Source of the DNA: Bradyrhizobium sp. CER78
GTDB taxonomy: Bacteria; Pseudomonadota; Alphaproteobacteria; Rhizobiales; Xanthobacteraceae
Direction of reading: 5' to 3'
Assembly (NCBI RefSeq): GCF_029846235.1
Contig: NZ_JARVWP010000019.1
Location: 62,001-126,000, forward strand
Length of the DNA stretch: 64,000 nucleotides
Numbering within the stretch: the first letter of the stretch is position 1; each line of letters starts with the position of its first letter. The notes below the pieces were generated by a model. It was given only the letters and a program-made list of their open reading frames with translations, was not told the DNA's origin and made no database searches. Positions 7,654 to 16,140 of this stretch are shown piece by piece. The translations under genes and the position numbers were made by a program.

Positions 7654-10600
7654 TGCCGGAAGCACGCTCTCCCGAGCAACGCATGCGCGGCTCGCTGTCG
7701 GTCGTTCGTCCGGCAGTGCTGGGTGCCGAAGGCGCGTTCGAGACCTTCATCACCATCACGGCTGACGGTTCGGTCAACGCCTATAACGGCCATGTCGATC
7801 TCGGCACCGGCATCCGTACAGCGCTCGGGCAGATCGTCGCCGAAGAGCTCAACGTCTCCTTTGCCCGCGTTGTCGTGATCCTCGGCGATACCGCCGTAGT
7901 GCCGAACCAGGGCGCGACGATCGCGAGCGAGACCATCCAGATCACCGCCGTTCCCCTGCGCAAAGCCGCCGCGCAGGCGAGGCATTTCCTGCTCTCCCGT
8001 GCGGCCGAACGGCTCGAGTTGCCGGCCGATGAGCTCACGATCGAGGACGGCCTGATCCGCGGTCACGACAACCGCAGCGTCAGCTATGGCGAGCTGATCG
8101 CGGACGAGACCATCCGGCTCGAGCTCGCCGACGACGTTGCCGTCAAGGCGGTGAGCGCCTATTCCGTCGTTGGCAAATCCGTGCCGCGCGTCGACCTGCC
8201 GGCGAAGGCCACCGGCGAGCTCGTCTACGTCCATGATGTGCGCGTGCCCGGCATGCTGCACGGCCGTGTCGTCCGCCCGCCATACGCCGGCGTCGATGCC
8301 GGGCCGTTCGTCGGCACCAGCCTGATCGCGGTCGATGAAGCGTCGGTGCGGGACATTCCCGGCCTGGTCGCAGTGGTGCGGATCGGCGATTTCGTCGGCG
8401 TCGTCGCCGAGCGCGAGGAGAACGCGATCAAGGCCGCCGCGCAGCTCAAGGTGAGCTGGAAACCGGGACCGGCGCTGACCGATCTTTCCGACATCGAGCA
8501 GGCGCTGCGCGCCAATCCCTCGACGCCGCGGCAATTGATCGACAAGGGCGACGTCGATGCTGCGATCAAGGCGGCGGCCAAGCCGATGCAGCGGACATAT
8601 GTCTGGCCCTACCAGATGCACGGCTCGATCGGCCCGTCCTGCGCGGTTGCCAGCTATGGGGACGATGGAATTCGCGTCTGGTCCGGCACGCAGAACCCGC
8701 ACATCCTGCGCGGCGATCTGGCGCTTTTGATCCAGCGGCCGGAATCTGAGATCGACGTGATCCGGATCGAGGCCGCCGGCTGCTACGGTCGCAACTGTGC
8801 CGACGACGTCTCCGCAGACGCACTGCTGCTGTCGCGCGCGGTCGGCCGCCCGGTGCGGGTGCAGCTCACCCGCGAGCAGGAACACGCGTGGGAGCCGAAG
8901 GGCACCGCGCAACTGATGGACGTCAATGGCGGGCTCAACGCCGACGGCAGCGTCGCCGGCTATGACTTCTCCACGCGCTATCCCTCGAACGGCGCGCCGA
9001 CGCTGGCGCTGCTGCTCACCGGGCGGATCGCGCCTGAAGCGGCCGTGTTCGAGATGGGCGATCGCACCGCGATCCCGCCCTACGACTACGAGAACATGCG
9101 CGTCGTCGCCAACGACATGCCGCCGATCGTGCGCGCGTCCTGGTTTCGCGGCGTCTCGGCGCTGCCTAACACGTTTGCGCATGAATCCTACATCGACGAG
9201 CTTGCCGCCGAGGCCCAAGTCGATCCGATCGCGTTCAGGCTGCGCTATTTGAAGGACAAGCGCGCGGTCGACCTCGTCAATGCCGTCGCCGAGCGCGCCG
9301 GCTGGACGCCACGGCCGGTACGGCAGGAGCCTGAAGCGGACGGTGACATCGTGCGCGGCCGCGGCTTTGCGTATGCGCTCTATGTGCACAGCAAGTTTCC
9401 GGGCTACGGCGCGGCATGGTCGGCGTGGATCGCCGACGTCGCCGTCAACAAGGCGACCGGCGATGTCAGCGTCACGCGCGTCGTCGCCGGCCAGGACTCA
9501 GGATTGATGATCAATCCGGAGGGCGTGCGGCACCAGATCGAAGGCAACGTCATCCAGTCGACCAGCCGTGCGCTGATGGAGGAGGTCTCCTTCGAGCGCG
9601 GCGCGGTGGCGGCGCGGGAATGGGGCGCCTACCCCATCATCAAATTCCCTGAGCTGCCCAAGATCGATGTGCTGATGCTGCCGCGGCAGGACCAGCCGCC
9701 GCTTGGCGTCGGCGAATCCGCTTCGGTACCGAGCGCGGCTGCGATCGCCAATGCGATCTATGACGCGACCGGCGTGCGCTTTCGCGAATTGCCATTCACG
9801 CCGGAGCGCATCCTGAAGGGATTGCACGGCGAGCAACCCACAGCGCCCGCCCCGCTTTCGCCGCCTACGCCGACAGCTCCGCTCGACAGATGGCAGAACC
9901 CATTTGCAAAACGCGGCGGCGTGCTCGCCGGCATTGCCGCGCTCTGCGCCGCCGTGATCGGGATCGGCGCGGCCGTGCTGCCCTGGCGCGCGATCGCGCC
10001 GATCGCCCGGCCCGATGCCTCGGTCTATTCCGCGGCGACGATCGCGCGCGGCAAGGAGCTTGCGGCGCTCGGCGCCTGCGCCGTCTGCCACACCACGGAA
10101 CATGGCGCGGTAAACGCCGGCGGCCGGCCGCTGGAGACGCCGTTCGGCACGATCTACACGACCAACATCACGCCCGATGTCGACACCGGCATCGGCGCCT
10201 GGTCCTATCCCGCGTTCGAGCGCGCGATGCGCGAGGGCATTCACCGCGACGGCCGCCATCTCTATCCCGCGTTTCCGTACACGCATTTCGCCAAGACTGA
10301 TGATGCCGACCTGCAGGCGCTCTATGCCTATCTGATGGCGCAAGCACCGGTGCACGCCGAGAGGCCGGCAAACACGCTCGCCTTTCCATTCAACCTGCGG
10401 CCGCTGCTCGCTGGATGGAATGCGCTGTTCCATCAGCCGAACACGTTCCAACGTGATCCATCGCAATCGGAGGCATGGAATCGCGGCGCCTATCTGATCG
10501 AAGGCCTCGGCCATTGCAGCGCCTGCCACTCGCCGCGCAACGCGCTCGGCGCCGAACGGCAAGCGGCCTATCTCGCCGGCGGCTTCGCCGAGGGCTGGGA

Positions 10601-11195
10601 GGCGCCGGCGCTGACCTCGCTGTCGAAGGCGCCGATCCCGTGGAGCGAGGACGAGCTCTATGCTTACTTGCGCACCGGCGAATCCCGCCTGCACGGCGTC
10701 GCCGCAGGCCCGATGGCGCCGGTCGTGCAGGAACTCGCCGCGCTGCCCGACCAGGACATCCGCGCGATGGCCGTCTACCTCGCCTCGTTCAACGCGACCA
10801 CCGACCGATCGGTCCACGATGCCATTGCTGCGAAACTTGAGGCTAGCACCGTAGTGACCACGGCCGCCTCGGCCGGTGCCCGGATCTATCAAGGCGCCTG
10901 CGCGGTCTGCCACGAGGTCGGCGGCCCGCCGCTGTTCGGCAGCCGGCCGTCGCTGGCGCTCAACAGCAACCTCCATAGCGACGCGCCGGACAACCTGATC
11001 CAGGTGATCCTGCACGGCATCACCAAGCCGGCCGCAACCGATCTCGGCTACATGCCGGCCTTCAAGGACAGCATGAGCGACAGCCAGGTTGCTGAGCTCG
11101 TCGGCTTCCTGCGGCGCCAGTTTGCCCCCGCCAGGCCGGCCTGGACCGATGTCGCCGCCACGGTCGGCCGTATTCGGCAGACCATAGCGCGCTGA
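7653..11195 (+). CDS. nicB: Nicotinate dehydrogenase large subunit NicB, molybdopterin domain fused to triheme cytochrome c
   Basis: A 1180-residue protein. Residues 1-735 are a xanthine-oxidase-type molybdopterin-binding domain, with the catalytic glutamate in LGVGES near residue 686. A hydrophobic segment near residues 756-780 could anchor the chain. The C-terminal part carries three CXXCH heme sites, in CAVCHTTEHG (about residue 809), CSACHSPRNALG (about 955) and CAVCHEVGG (about 1083). This domain order and length match P. putida NicB (about 1187 residues), which passes electrons from nicotinate hydroxylation to the respiratory chain rather than to oxygen or NAD. There is no classical N-terminal signal, so how the heme domain reaches the periplasm is unclear from sequence. 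Confidence 0.88.
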   Translation: MPEARSPEQRMRGSLSVVRPAVLGAEGAFETFITITADGSVNAYNGHVDLGTGIRTALGQIVAEELNVSFARVVVILGDTAVVPNQGATIASETIQITAVPLRKAAAQARHFLLSRAAERLELPADELTIEDGLIRGHDNRSVSYGELIADETIRLELADDVAVKAVSAYSVVGKSVPRVDLPAKATGELVYVHDVRVPGMLHGRVVRPPYAGVDAGPFVGTSLIAVDEASVRDIPGLVAVVRIGDFVGVVAEREENAIKAAAQLKVSWKPGPALTDLSDIEQALRANPSTPRQLIDKGDVDAAIKAAAKPMQRTYVWPYQMHGSIGPSCAVASYGDDGIRVWSGTQNPHILRGDLALLIQRPESEIDVIRIEAAGCYGRNCADDVSADALLLSRAVGRPVRVQLTREQEHAWEPKGTAQLMDVNGGLNADGSVAGYDFSTRYPSNGAPTLALLLTGRIAPEAAVFEMGDRTAIPPYDYENMRVVANDMPPIVRASWFRGVSALPNTFAHESYIDELAAEAQVDPIAFRLRYLKDKRAVDLVNAVAERAGWTPRPVRQEPEADGDIVRGRGFAYALYVHSKFPGYGAAWSAWIADVAVNKATGDVSVTRVVAGQDSGLMINPEGVRHQIEGNVIQSTSRALMEEVSFERGAVAAREWGAYPIIKFPELPKIDVLMLPRQDQPPLGVGESASVPSAAAIANAIYDATGVRFRELPFTPERILKGLHGEQPTAPAPLSPPTPTAPLDRWQNPFAKRGGVLAGIAALCAAVIGIGAAVLPWRAIAPIARPDASVYSAATIARGKELAALGACAVCHTTEHGAVNAGGRPLETPFGTIYTTNITPDVDTGIGAWSYPAFERAMREGIHRDGRHLYPAFPYTHFAKTDDADLQALYAYLMAQAPVHAERPANTLAFPFNLRPLLAGWNALFHQPNTFQRDPSQSEAWNRGAYLIEGLGHCSACHSPRNALGAERQAAYLAGGFAEGWEAPALTSLSKAPIPWSEDELYAYLRTGESRLHGVAAGPMAPVVQELAALPDQDIRAMAVYLASFNATTDRSVHDAIAAKLEASTVVTTAASAGARIYQGACAVCHEVGGPPLFGSRPSLALNSNLHSDAPDNLIQVILHGITKPAATDLGYMPAFKDSMSDSQVAELVGFLRRQFAPARPAWTDVAATVGRIRQTIAR

Positions 11196-11256
11196 CCTGC
11201 CATGTTCCGCCCGATACCCACTGGGCGGACCGCGCCCGGCAGGCTAAGGTTCCGGC

Positions 11257-12561
11257 ATGACCGTGACAGATATCGCGACCCGGACCTACAACCACGGCTG
11301 GCGGCTCGACCCGATCGTGCGCAGCCTGCTGGACACCGATTTCTACAAGCTGTTGATGCAGCAGATGATCCGGGAAAGCTATCCGGACACCCGCACCACC
11401 TTTTCGGTGATCAACCGCTCGACCCATATCCGGCTTGCCGAGATTATCGACGAGGGCGAGCTGCGCGCCCAGCTCGACCACGCCCGCACCATCCGCTTTT
11501 CCAAGAAGGAACTGATCTGGCTCGCCGGTAACACGTTCTACGGCAAGACCCAGATGTTCTCGCCCGATTTCATCAACTGGCTCTCGACCTTCCGCCTGCC
11601 CGAATACGAGCTGCACAAGGTCGACGGCCAGTATGAGCTGCATTTCCACGGGCCGTGGACCCACACCACGATGTGGGAGATCCCGGCGCTCGCGATCCTC
11701 AACGAGCTGCGCTCGCGCGCGGCGACCAAGACCTACGGCCGCTTCGCGCTCGACGTGCTCTATGCCCGCGCCAAGGCCAAGCTGTGGACCAAGGTCGAGC
11801 GGCTGCGCAAGCTGGACGGCCTGCGGCTGTCCGATTTCGGCACGCGCCGTCGCCACGGCTTCCTGTGGCAGCGCTGGTGCGTCGAGGCGGTGAAGGAAGG
11901 CCTCGGCTCGTCGTTCACCGGAACGTCGAACGTGCTGCTCGCGATGGACAACGACCTCGAGGCGATCGGCACCAACGCGCATGAGCTGCCGATGGTGGCT
12001 GCGGCGCTCGCCAATTCCGACGAGGAATTGCGCTGGGCGCCCTATCAGATCCTCGATCAGTGGCGTCATGCCTATGGCGGCAACCTCCTGATCGCGCTGC
12101 CCGACGCCTTCGGCACCAAGCCGTTCCTGCGCGACGCGCCGGAATGGGTCGCCGACTGGACCGGCTTCCGGCCCGACAGCGCACCGCCGATCACCGCCGG
12201 CGAAGAGATCATCAAATGGTGGAAGCAGAAGGGCCGCGATCCCAAGGAGAAGCTTTTGGTGTTCTCCGACGCGATGGATGTCGGCTCGATCGAGGAGACG
12301 TTCCATCACTTCAAGGGACGCGTCCGCGTCAGCTTCGGCTGGGGCACCAACCTCACCAATGATTTCATCGGCTGCGCACCCGACGGCTCGGCCGAGCTCG
12401 ATCCGATCTCGATCGTCTGCAAGGTGACGTCGGTCGACGGACGCCCGGCCGTGAAACTCTCCGACAATCCGGAGAAGGCGACCGGTATCCCCTCAGAGGT
12501 CGAGCGCTATCTGCGCGTGTTCGGCAATGTCGGCCGTGTTCGCACCGCAGTTCACGTATAA
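11257..12561 (+). CDS. pncB: Nicotinate phosphoribosyltransferase
   Basis: A 434-residue cytoplasmic enzyme that joins nicotinate to PRPP, with ATP hydrolysis, giving nicotinate mononucleotide for NAD synthesis. The start of the fold, LLDTDFYKLLMQQ, and the segment SDFGTRRRHGFLWQ near residues 190-205, which holds the phosphorylated histidine, are characteristic. Length is typical of bacterial PncB. It lies 61 bases after nicB; a 7-base-pair hairpin (TCCGCCC/GGGCGGA, 11206-11229) lies between them without a T tract, so read-through is likely. Placing nicotinate salvage next to nicotinate hydroxylation puts two competing fates of the same compound side by side. Confidence 0.95.
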   Translation: MTVTDIATRTYNHGWRLDPIVRSLLDTDFYKLLMQQMIRESYPDTRTTFSVINRSTHIRLAEIIDEGELRAQLDHARTIRFSKKELIWLAGNTFYGKTQMFSPDFINWLSTFRLPEYELHKVDGQYELHFHGPWTHTTMWEIPALAILNELRSRAATKTYGRFALDVLYARAKAKLWTKVERLRKLDGLRLSDFGTRRRHGFLWQRWCVEAVKEGLGSSFTGTSNVLLAMDNDLEAIGTNAHELPMVAAALANSDEELRWAPYQILDQWRHAYGGNLLIALPDAFGTKPFLRDAPEWVADWTGFRPDSAPPITAGEEIIKWWKQKGRDPKEKLLVFSDAMDVGSIEETFHHFKGRVRVSFGWGTNLTNDFIGCAPDGSAELDPISIVCKVTSVDGRPAVKLSDNPEKATGIPSEVERYLRVFGNVGRVRTAVHV

Positions 12562-12606
12562 ATTCGCGAACCAACCACTCTCATCGACTGACCTGACGAG
12601 TTTCGC

Positions 12607-13902
12607 ATGCCCGCACCCAAGCCGCCTGCCTTCGAAACCCTGAGCCTGCATGCCGGCCAGCGCCCCGATCCCGCCACCGGCGCCCGTGCGGTTCCGATCT
12701 ACCAGACCACGTCCTACGTGTTCCAGGACGCCGACCATGCCGCGGCGCTGTTCAACCTCGAACGCGCCGGCCACATCTACACCCGCATCTCCAATCCGAC
12801 GACCGCTGTGCTGGAAGAACGCATCGCCGCGCTCGAATGCGGCGTCGGCGCGATCTGCACCGCGAGCGGCATGGCCGCGATGCATCTTGCGATAGCAACC
12901 CTGCTCAATGCCGGCGACCATATCGTCGCCTCCGCCTCGCTCTATGGCGGCACCATCAATTTGCTGGCGCACACGCTGCCGCGCTTCGGCATCACCACGA
13001 CCTTCGTAAAACCCCGCGCGCTGGATGAATTCCGCGCCGCGATCAAGCCGAACACGCGGCTCGTGATCGGCGAGACCATCGGCAACCCCGGCCTCGAAGT
13101 GCTCGATATCCCCGCGGTGGCGCAGATCGCGCATGATGCGAAGATCCCGCTCCTGATCGACAATACGTTCGCGACGCCTTACCTCAGCCAGCCGATCGAG
13201 CTCGGCGCCGACATCACGATGAACTCGGCGACCAAGTGGATGGGCGGCCATGGCATCGCGATCGGCGGCGTCATCGTCGACGGCGGCCGGTTCGACTGGC
13301 GCGCCTCCGGCAAGTTCCCGCAGCTGACCGAGCCCTATGCCGGCTATCACGGCATCGTCTTCGACGAGCAGTTCGGCAAGGCCGCCTTCATCATGCGCGC
13401 CCGCACCGAGGGCCTGCGCGACTTCGGCGCCTGCCTGTCGCCGACCAACGCGTTCCAGCTGCTGCAGGGCATCGAGACGCTCGGCGTCCGCATGGACCGC
13501 CATGTCAGCAACACTCATGCGGTGCTGGACGCCCTCGCCGCCAACAAGGCGGTCGACTGGGTGCTGCATCCCTCGCTGGAGACGCATCCCGACTACGCGC
13601 TGGCGAAGAAGCTCTTGCCGCGCGGCGCCGGCTCGATCATCAGCTTCGGCATCAAGGGCGGCCGCGCCGCCGGCAAGAAGTTCATCGAACAGTTGAAGCT
13701 GATCAGCCATCTCGCCAATGTCGGCGACGCCAAGACGTTGGTGATCCATCCCGCTAGCACCACGCATCAACAGATGGATGCCGAACAGCTCAAGGCCGCC
13801 GGCATCGGCGAGGAGCTGGTGCGGCTGTCGGTCGGCATCGAAACCGCTGACGATATCATCGACGATCTCGGCCAGGCGCTCCGCGCCTCGCAAAGGACTT
13901 AA
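12607..13902 (+). CDS. metY: O-acetylhomoserine sulfhydrylase (PLP-dependent)
   Basis: A 431-residue cytoplasmic enzyme of the Cys/Met metabolism PLP family, which makes homocysteine from O-acetylhomoserine and sulfide in methionine synthesis. Key features are the N-terminal TLSLHAGQRPDPATGARAVP, the YTRISNPT segment, LLIDNTFATPYL and the PLP lysine in NSATKWMGGHG near residue 210. Length matches MetY (about 430) rather than the shorter MetB/MetC. It is 45 bases downstream of pncB and six bases before the hydrolase gene. I see no SAM riboswitch in the short upstream gap, so it may share a transcript with the genes before it. Confidence 0.93.
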   Translation: MPAPKPPAFETLSLHAGQRPDPATGARAVPIYQTTSYVFQDADHAAALFNLERAGHIYTRISNPTTAVLEERIAALECGVGAICTASGMAAMHLAIATLLNAGDHIVASASLYGGTINLLAHTLPRFGITTTFVKPRALDEFRAAIKPNTRLVIGETIGNPGLEVLDIPAVAQIAHDAKIPLLIDNTFATPYLSQPIELGADITMNSATKWMGGHGIAIGGVIVDGGRFDWRASGKFPQLTEPYAGYHGIVFDEQFGKAAFIMRARTEGLRDFGACLSPTNAFQLLQGIETLGVRMDRHVSNTHAVLDALAANKAVDWVLHPSLETHPDYALAKKLLPRGAGSIISFGIKGGRAAGKKFIEQLKLISHLANVGDAKTLVIHPASTTHQQMDAEQLKAAGIGEELVRLSVGIETADDIIDDLGQALRASQRT

Positions 13903-13907
13903 GCGCC

Positions 13908-14687
13908 ATGCAGCTTTCAGTGAACGGGTCAGACACCTTCATCGCCACCGGCGGCAAGCCGTTCGATGCGTCGCTGCCGGCGGTGGTGATGATCCACGGC
14001 GCCGGCTTCGACTCTTCGACCTGGGCGCTGCACAGCCGCTGGTTCGCCCATCACGGCTTCTCAGTGCTGGCGCCCGACCTGCCCGGCCATGGCCGCTCCG
14101 CCGGCAAGCCGCTGAAGACCATTGCCGAGATGGCCGACTGGATCGCGGCGCTGATTACGGCCGCCGGCGCGGCGAAGGCGCGGCTGATCGGCCACTCGAT
14201 GGGATCGCTGATCGCGATCGAGACCTCGGCGCGCCATCCCGACAAGGTGTCAGGCCTCGCGCTGATCGGCACCGCCGCGACCATGACGGTCGGGCCCGAT
14301 CTGCTGAAGGCTGCTGAAGCCAATGACGTGGCCGCGATCGACATGGTCTCGATCTGGGGTCTCGGCTTCAAGGCCGAGCTCGGCGGCAGCCTTGCGCCAG
14401 GCCTGTGGATGCACCAGGGCGCGCAGCGGGTGCTGCAGGAGGCCAAGCCCGGCGTGCTCTACACCGACCTCAACGCCTGCAACGCCTATCAGAACGCGCT
14501 CACGGCTGCTGCCGCGGTCAAGGTGCCGGCGACCTTCATCCTCGGCGAACGAGACATGATGACCCCCGCCAAGGCCGGCAAGGCGCTCGCCGCGGCGACG
14601 CCGAATGCGCGGACCGTCGTGCTGCCAGGCGCCGGCCACATGATGATGGTCGAGCAGCCCGACGAACTGCTGGCAGCGCTGCGGTAG
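13908..14687 (+). CDS. Alpha/beta hydrolase
   Basis: A 259-residue soluble hydrolase with an ordinary alpha/beta-hydrolase layout: oxyanion region MIHGAGFDSSTW, nucleophile elbow GHSMGS near residues 93-98, acidic residue in GERDMMTP near residue 213 and catalytic histidine in GAGHMMMVEQ near residue 242. No signal peptide. It starts six bases after metY and is probably co-transcribed with it. I recall homologues beside metY in related genomes, perhaps releasing an acyl group, but the substrate is unknown. Confidence 0.85.
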   Translation: MQLSVNGSDTFIATGGKPFDASLPAVVMIHGAGFDSSTWALHSRWFAHHGFSVLAPDLPGHGRSAGKPLKTIAEMADWIAALITAAGAAKARLIGHSMGSLIAIETSARHPDKVSGLALIGTAATMTVGPDLLKAAEANDVAAIDMVSIWGLGFKAELGGSLAPGLWMHQGAQRVLQEAKPGVLYTDLNACNAYQNALTAAAAVKVPATFILGERDMMTPAKAGKALAAATPNARTVVLPGAGHMMMVEQPDELLAALR

Positions 14688-14699
14688 CGCTGCCGCGGA

Positions 14700-14772
14700 C
14701 CCTTCTCCCCTCATGTCCGCCGTAGCCTTGGCGAAGGCGGATGTGGGACAAGGTGGCGCGCAGCGAGCGCCT
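14700..14772. repeat. Composite palindromic repeat: one element nested in another
   Basis: The outer part (CCTTCTCCC ... TGTGGGACAAGGTGGCGCG) resembles the left half of the TTCTCCC...GGGAGAAGG repeats seen at 17487 and elsewhere. It is interrupted by a hairpin TCCGCC-GTAGCCTTGGCGAA-GGCGGA. This looks like one repeat type inserted in, or recombined with, another. Confidence 0.45.
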
Positions 14773-14836
14773 CCAAAATATCGAAAACAACCCCATGCAA
14801 AGGCGAAGGACGGCCGCCTGCGTTCAGACAAACAAC

Positions 14837-14866
14837 TTGACCCGTCGGGCAAATCAGCGATATATT
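14837..14866 (+). promoter_or_regulatory. Candidate sigma-70-type promoter
   Basis: TTGACC (14837-14842) and TATATT (14861-14866) separated by 18 bases, in an AT-richer patch. It would direct transcription toward the small gene at 15109 with a leader of roughly 235 bases. The boxes lie in what may be dispersed repeat sequence, so the match could be incidental. Confidence 0.35.
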
Positions 14867-15108
14867 CTATTATTCCGAACTTCTGCGAACGCCCTCTGCC
14901 GCTGCAGTTCGCAAGGAACTGACAAGGTGAAGCCGAACCGGGGCGCGCCTGTCGAGCTCCTCCTCTTGTCGACATTGCGCTCGCGATTCCTGTCCTGTCG
15001 GCACTGCTTGTCAGCGTTCTCAAGCTGGCCTGGCGACGCAATCTCGAAGCCTTCCCGCGCTCGCGCGGCGCGGCGCGGCGGAAAAACAAGCCCAGTCAGG
15101 AGGTCACA

Positions 15109-15327
15109 ATGACCAGGAACGAAGCGAATACCCGCCATCGGCGGGAAGCCGACAAAGCTTTCAAGGCTATCAGCAATGCCAAACCGATGACCGACTACGC
15201 GAAGGCGGAGCAATCCTTTCACGAGAATCGCGAGCGTCTGAAAGCTGAGCGTCTGGCCCGGGAAGCTGCGGCAAAGCCCCTGCGGAATAGCCCGGCATTA
15301 TCGAAGCATCGACCTAAAGCATCGTGA
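15109..15327 (+). CDS. Small conserved hypothetical protein
   Basis: A 72-residue, highly charged, probably helical cytoplasmic protein, rich in Arg, Lys, Glu and Ala, with no membrane segment. An excellent ribosome-binding site (AGGAGGT, six bases before ATG) supports translation. No known domain recognised. The middle section (DYAKAEQSFHENRERLKAERLAREAA) looks like an amphipathic helix. The frame stays open upstream of the ATG for about 60 codons and there encodes a hydrophobic run, but no acceptable start codon was found for an extended version. Confidence 0.65.
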   Translation: MTRNEANTRHRREADKAFKAISNAKPMTDYAKAEQSFHENRERLKAERLAREAAAKPLRNSPALSKHRPKAS

Positions 15328-15574
15328 GCACGACGATTCCGTCTTCGAGCTCTCCTAAAGCCAGGCGCGCTCGCGCGATCCTCTCGAACTCCGTCCGATA
15401 TTTGTGCAGATAGTTGAACGCATGCTTGACGGTTTGGAACGTCGTCGTAAGCTGGCACATTTGTCGCGCTGCGCCCAGCGCGAGGGTGAACGTGATCGTA
15501 CCACCGCCGTCCGATTTTGCTCTGGGCACGGTCAGCACTCTCCCGGCTTGTAACTCTGTCCCCGGCAAATCCAT
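15314..15574 (-). CDS. Small conserved hypothetical protein
   Basis: An 86-residue protein starting at the ATG at 15574 (MDLPGTEL). No recognised family. It has a glycine-rich beta-like segment (SDGGGTITFTLALG) and a C-terminal basic helix region ending in EDGIVVLTML. The frame is open upstream to 15757, but that part is low-complexity and lies antisense to, or overlapping, the other small gene, so the shorter start is preferred. It lies 19 bases after the 15594-15836 gene and probably shares its transcript. It overlaps the end of the 15109 gene tail to tail by 14 bases. Confidence 0.5.
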   Translation of the reverse strand: MDLPGTELQAGRVLTVPRAKSDGGGTITFTLALGAARQMCQLTTTFQTVKHAFNYLHKYRTEFERIARARLALGELEDGIVVLTML

Positions 15575-15593
15575 CGACACTGGTCGAGGGCGT

Positions 15594-15836
15594 CTATCGC
15601 AGCGAATTTCTCGTGCGCTTCCTGGCTGGTGATGCCGGCGAGGCTGCTGCAAGGGTCGCGTCCGCAGCTTCCCTGGCCTCGCGTAGCTCACGCAGGCGCG
15701 CCATGTTCTTGCGCACCTCGATCGCCTGCCGTTCGACATCCGCGATTGCCCGCACACCTTCTTCGGCGGCGAGGCGCTGACGATCGGCGCGTGCGATCGC
15801 TGCAGGTGACGGTACTGCCGATTTCCTGGCGCTCAT
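15594..15836 (-). CDS. Small conserved hypothetical protein, helical
   Basis: An 80-residue cytoplasmic protein, mostly one predicted long helix (residues 12-60, with charged heptad-like spacing around AAEEGVRAIADVERQAIEVRKNMARLRELREAREA), then an Ala/Pro/Arg tail. No membrane segment or known domain. The ATG at 15836 has only AAGG close by, so initiation may be weak or coupled. It follows the cspA terminator on the same strand and precedes the 86-residue gene. It may be a nucleoid- or ribosome-associated small protein, but nothing proves this. Confidence 0.5.
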   Translation of the reverse strand: MSARKSAVPSPAAIARADRQRLAAEEGVRAIADVERQAIEVRKNMARLRELREAREAADATLAAASPASPARKRTRNSLR

Positions 15837-15849
15837 CCTTCACCCGTTC

Positions 15850-15887
15850 AAAAATAGCAAACCCGCTCAATCCGGGGATCGAGCGGG
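15850..15887 (-). terminator. Rho-independent terminator of cspA
   Basis: On the minus strand, a seven-base-pair stem CCCGCTC/GAGCGGG (15862-15868 with 15881-15887) with a 12-base loop is followed by TTTGCTATTTTT. It lies about 43 bases after the cspA stop codon. Confidence 0.7.
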
Positions 15888-15930
15888 CAGCATTGCCGCT
15901 TCAGTACATCCGTGAAACGGCGCGACGAGA

Positions 15931-16140
15931 TCAAGCCAGCGAGAGATTTTCGGCGCTGACCTTGCCCCGCATCTTGTCAGTCTTGAGCTCGTAATTGACC
16001 TTCTGACCCTCGGCGAGACCCGAAAGGCCGGCACGCTCGACCGCACTGATGTGAACGAACACATCGTTGCTGCCGTCGGCCGGCTGGATGAAACCGAAGC
16101 CCTTTTGGCCGTTGAACCACTTAACCGTACCTGTCGTCAT
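15931..16140 (-). CDS. cspA: Cold-shock protein (CspA family)
   Basis: A 69-residue single cold-shock domain that binds single-stranded RNA and DNA and can melt RNA structure. Visible motifs are GTVKWFNGQKGFGFI (RNP1 region, residues 4-18) and VFVHIS (RNP2). The ATG at 16140 follows GGAGAAG at normal spacing; the extra residues from an upstream in-frame start are not homologous to the family. A long upstream region without genes (16141-16560, shared with rpsU) fits the long leaders of cold-shock genes. The pairing with rpsU on the other strand is common in alphaproteobacteria. Confidence 0.95.
   Translation of the reverse strand: MTTGTVKWFNGQKGFGFIQPADGSNDVFVHISAVERAGLSGLAEGQKVNYELKTDKMRGKVSAENLSLA

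Larger units (their letters stand above)
14688..15108. other. 421-base intergenic stretch with repeat sequence and a candidate promoter
   Basis: Holds a composite palindromic repeat (14700-14772) and then about 100 bases that look like a dispersed intergenic sequence I recall from Bradyrhizobium genomes (around CAACTTGACCCGTCGGGCAA). This contains a candidate promoter at 14837-14866. The final 180 bases lead to the small gene at 15109. Open frames here are short and not convincing. Confidence 0.5.

Noticed and set aside
11206..11229. Hairpin between nicB and pncB considered as a terminator
   Set aside because: The stem is perfect over seven base pairs but is followed by GC-rich sequence without a T tract.
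14741..15112. 123-codon open frame and an in-frame hydrophobic extension upstream of the gene at 15109
   Set aside because: The 123-codon frame begins in repeat sequence and has no ribosome-binding site. The hydrophobic extension (IPVLSALLVSVLKLAW) is in frame with 15109 but has no acceptable start codon, while the ATG at 15109 has an excellent ribosome-binding site.
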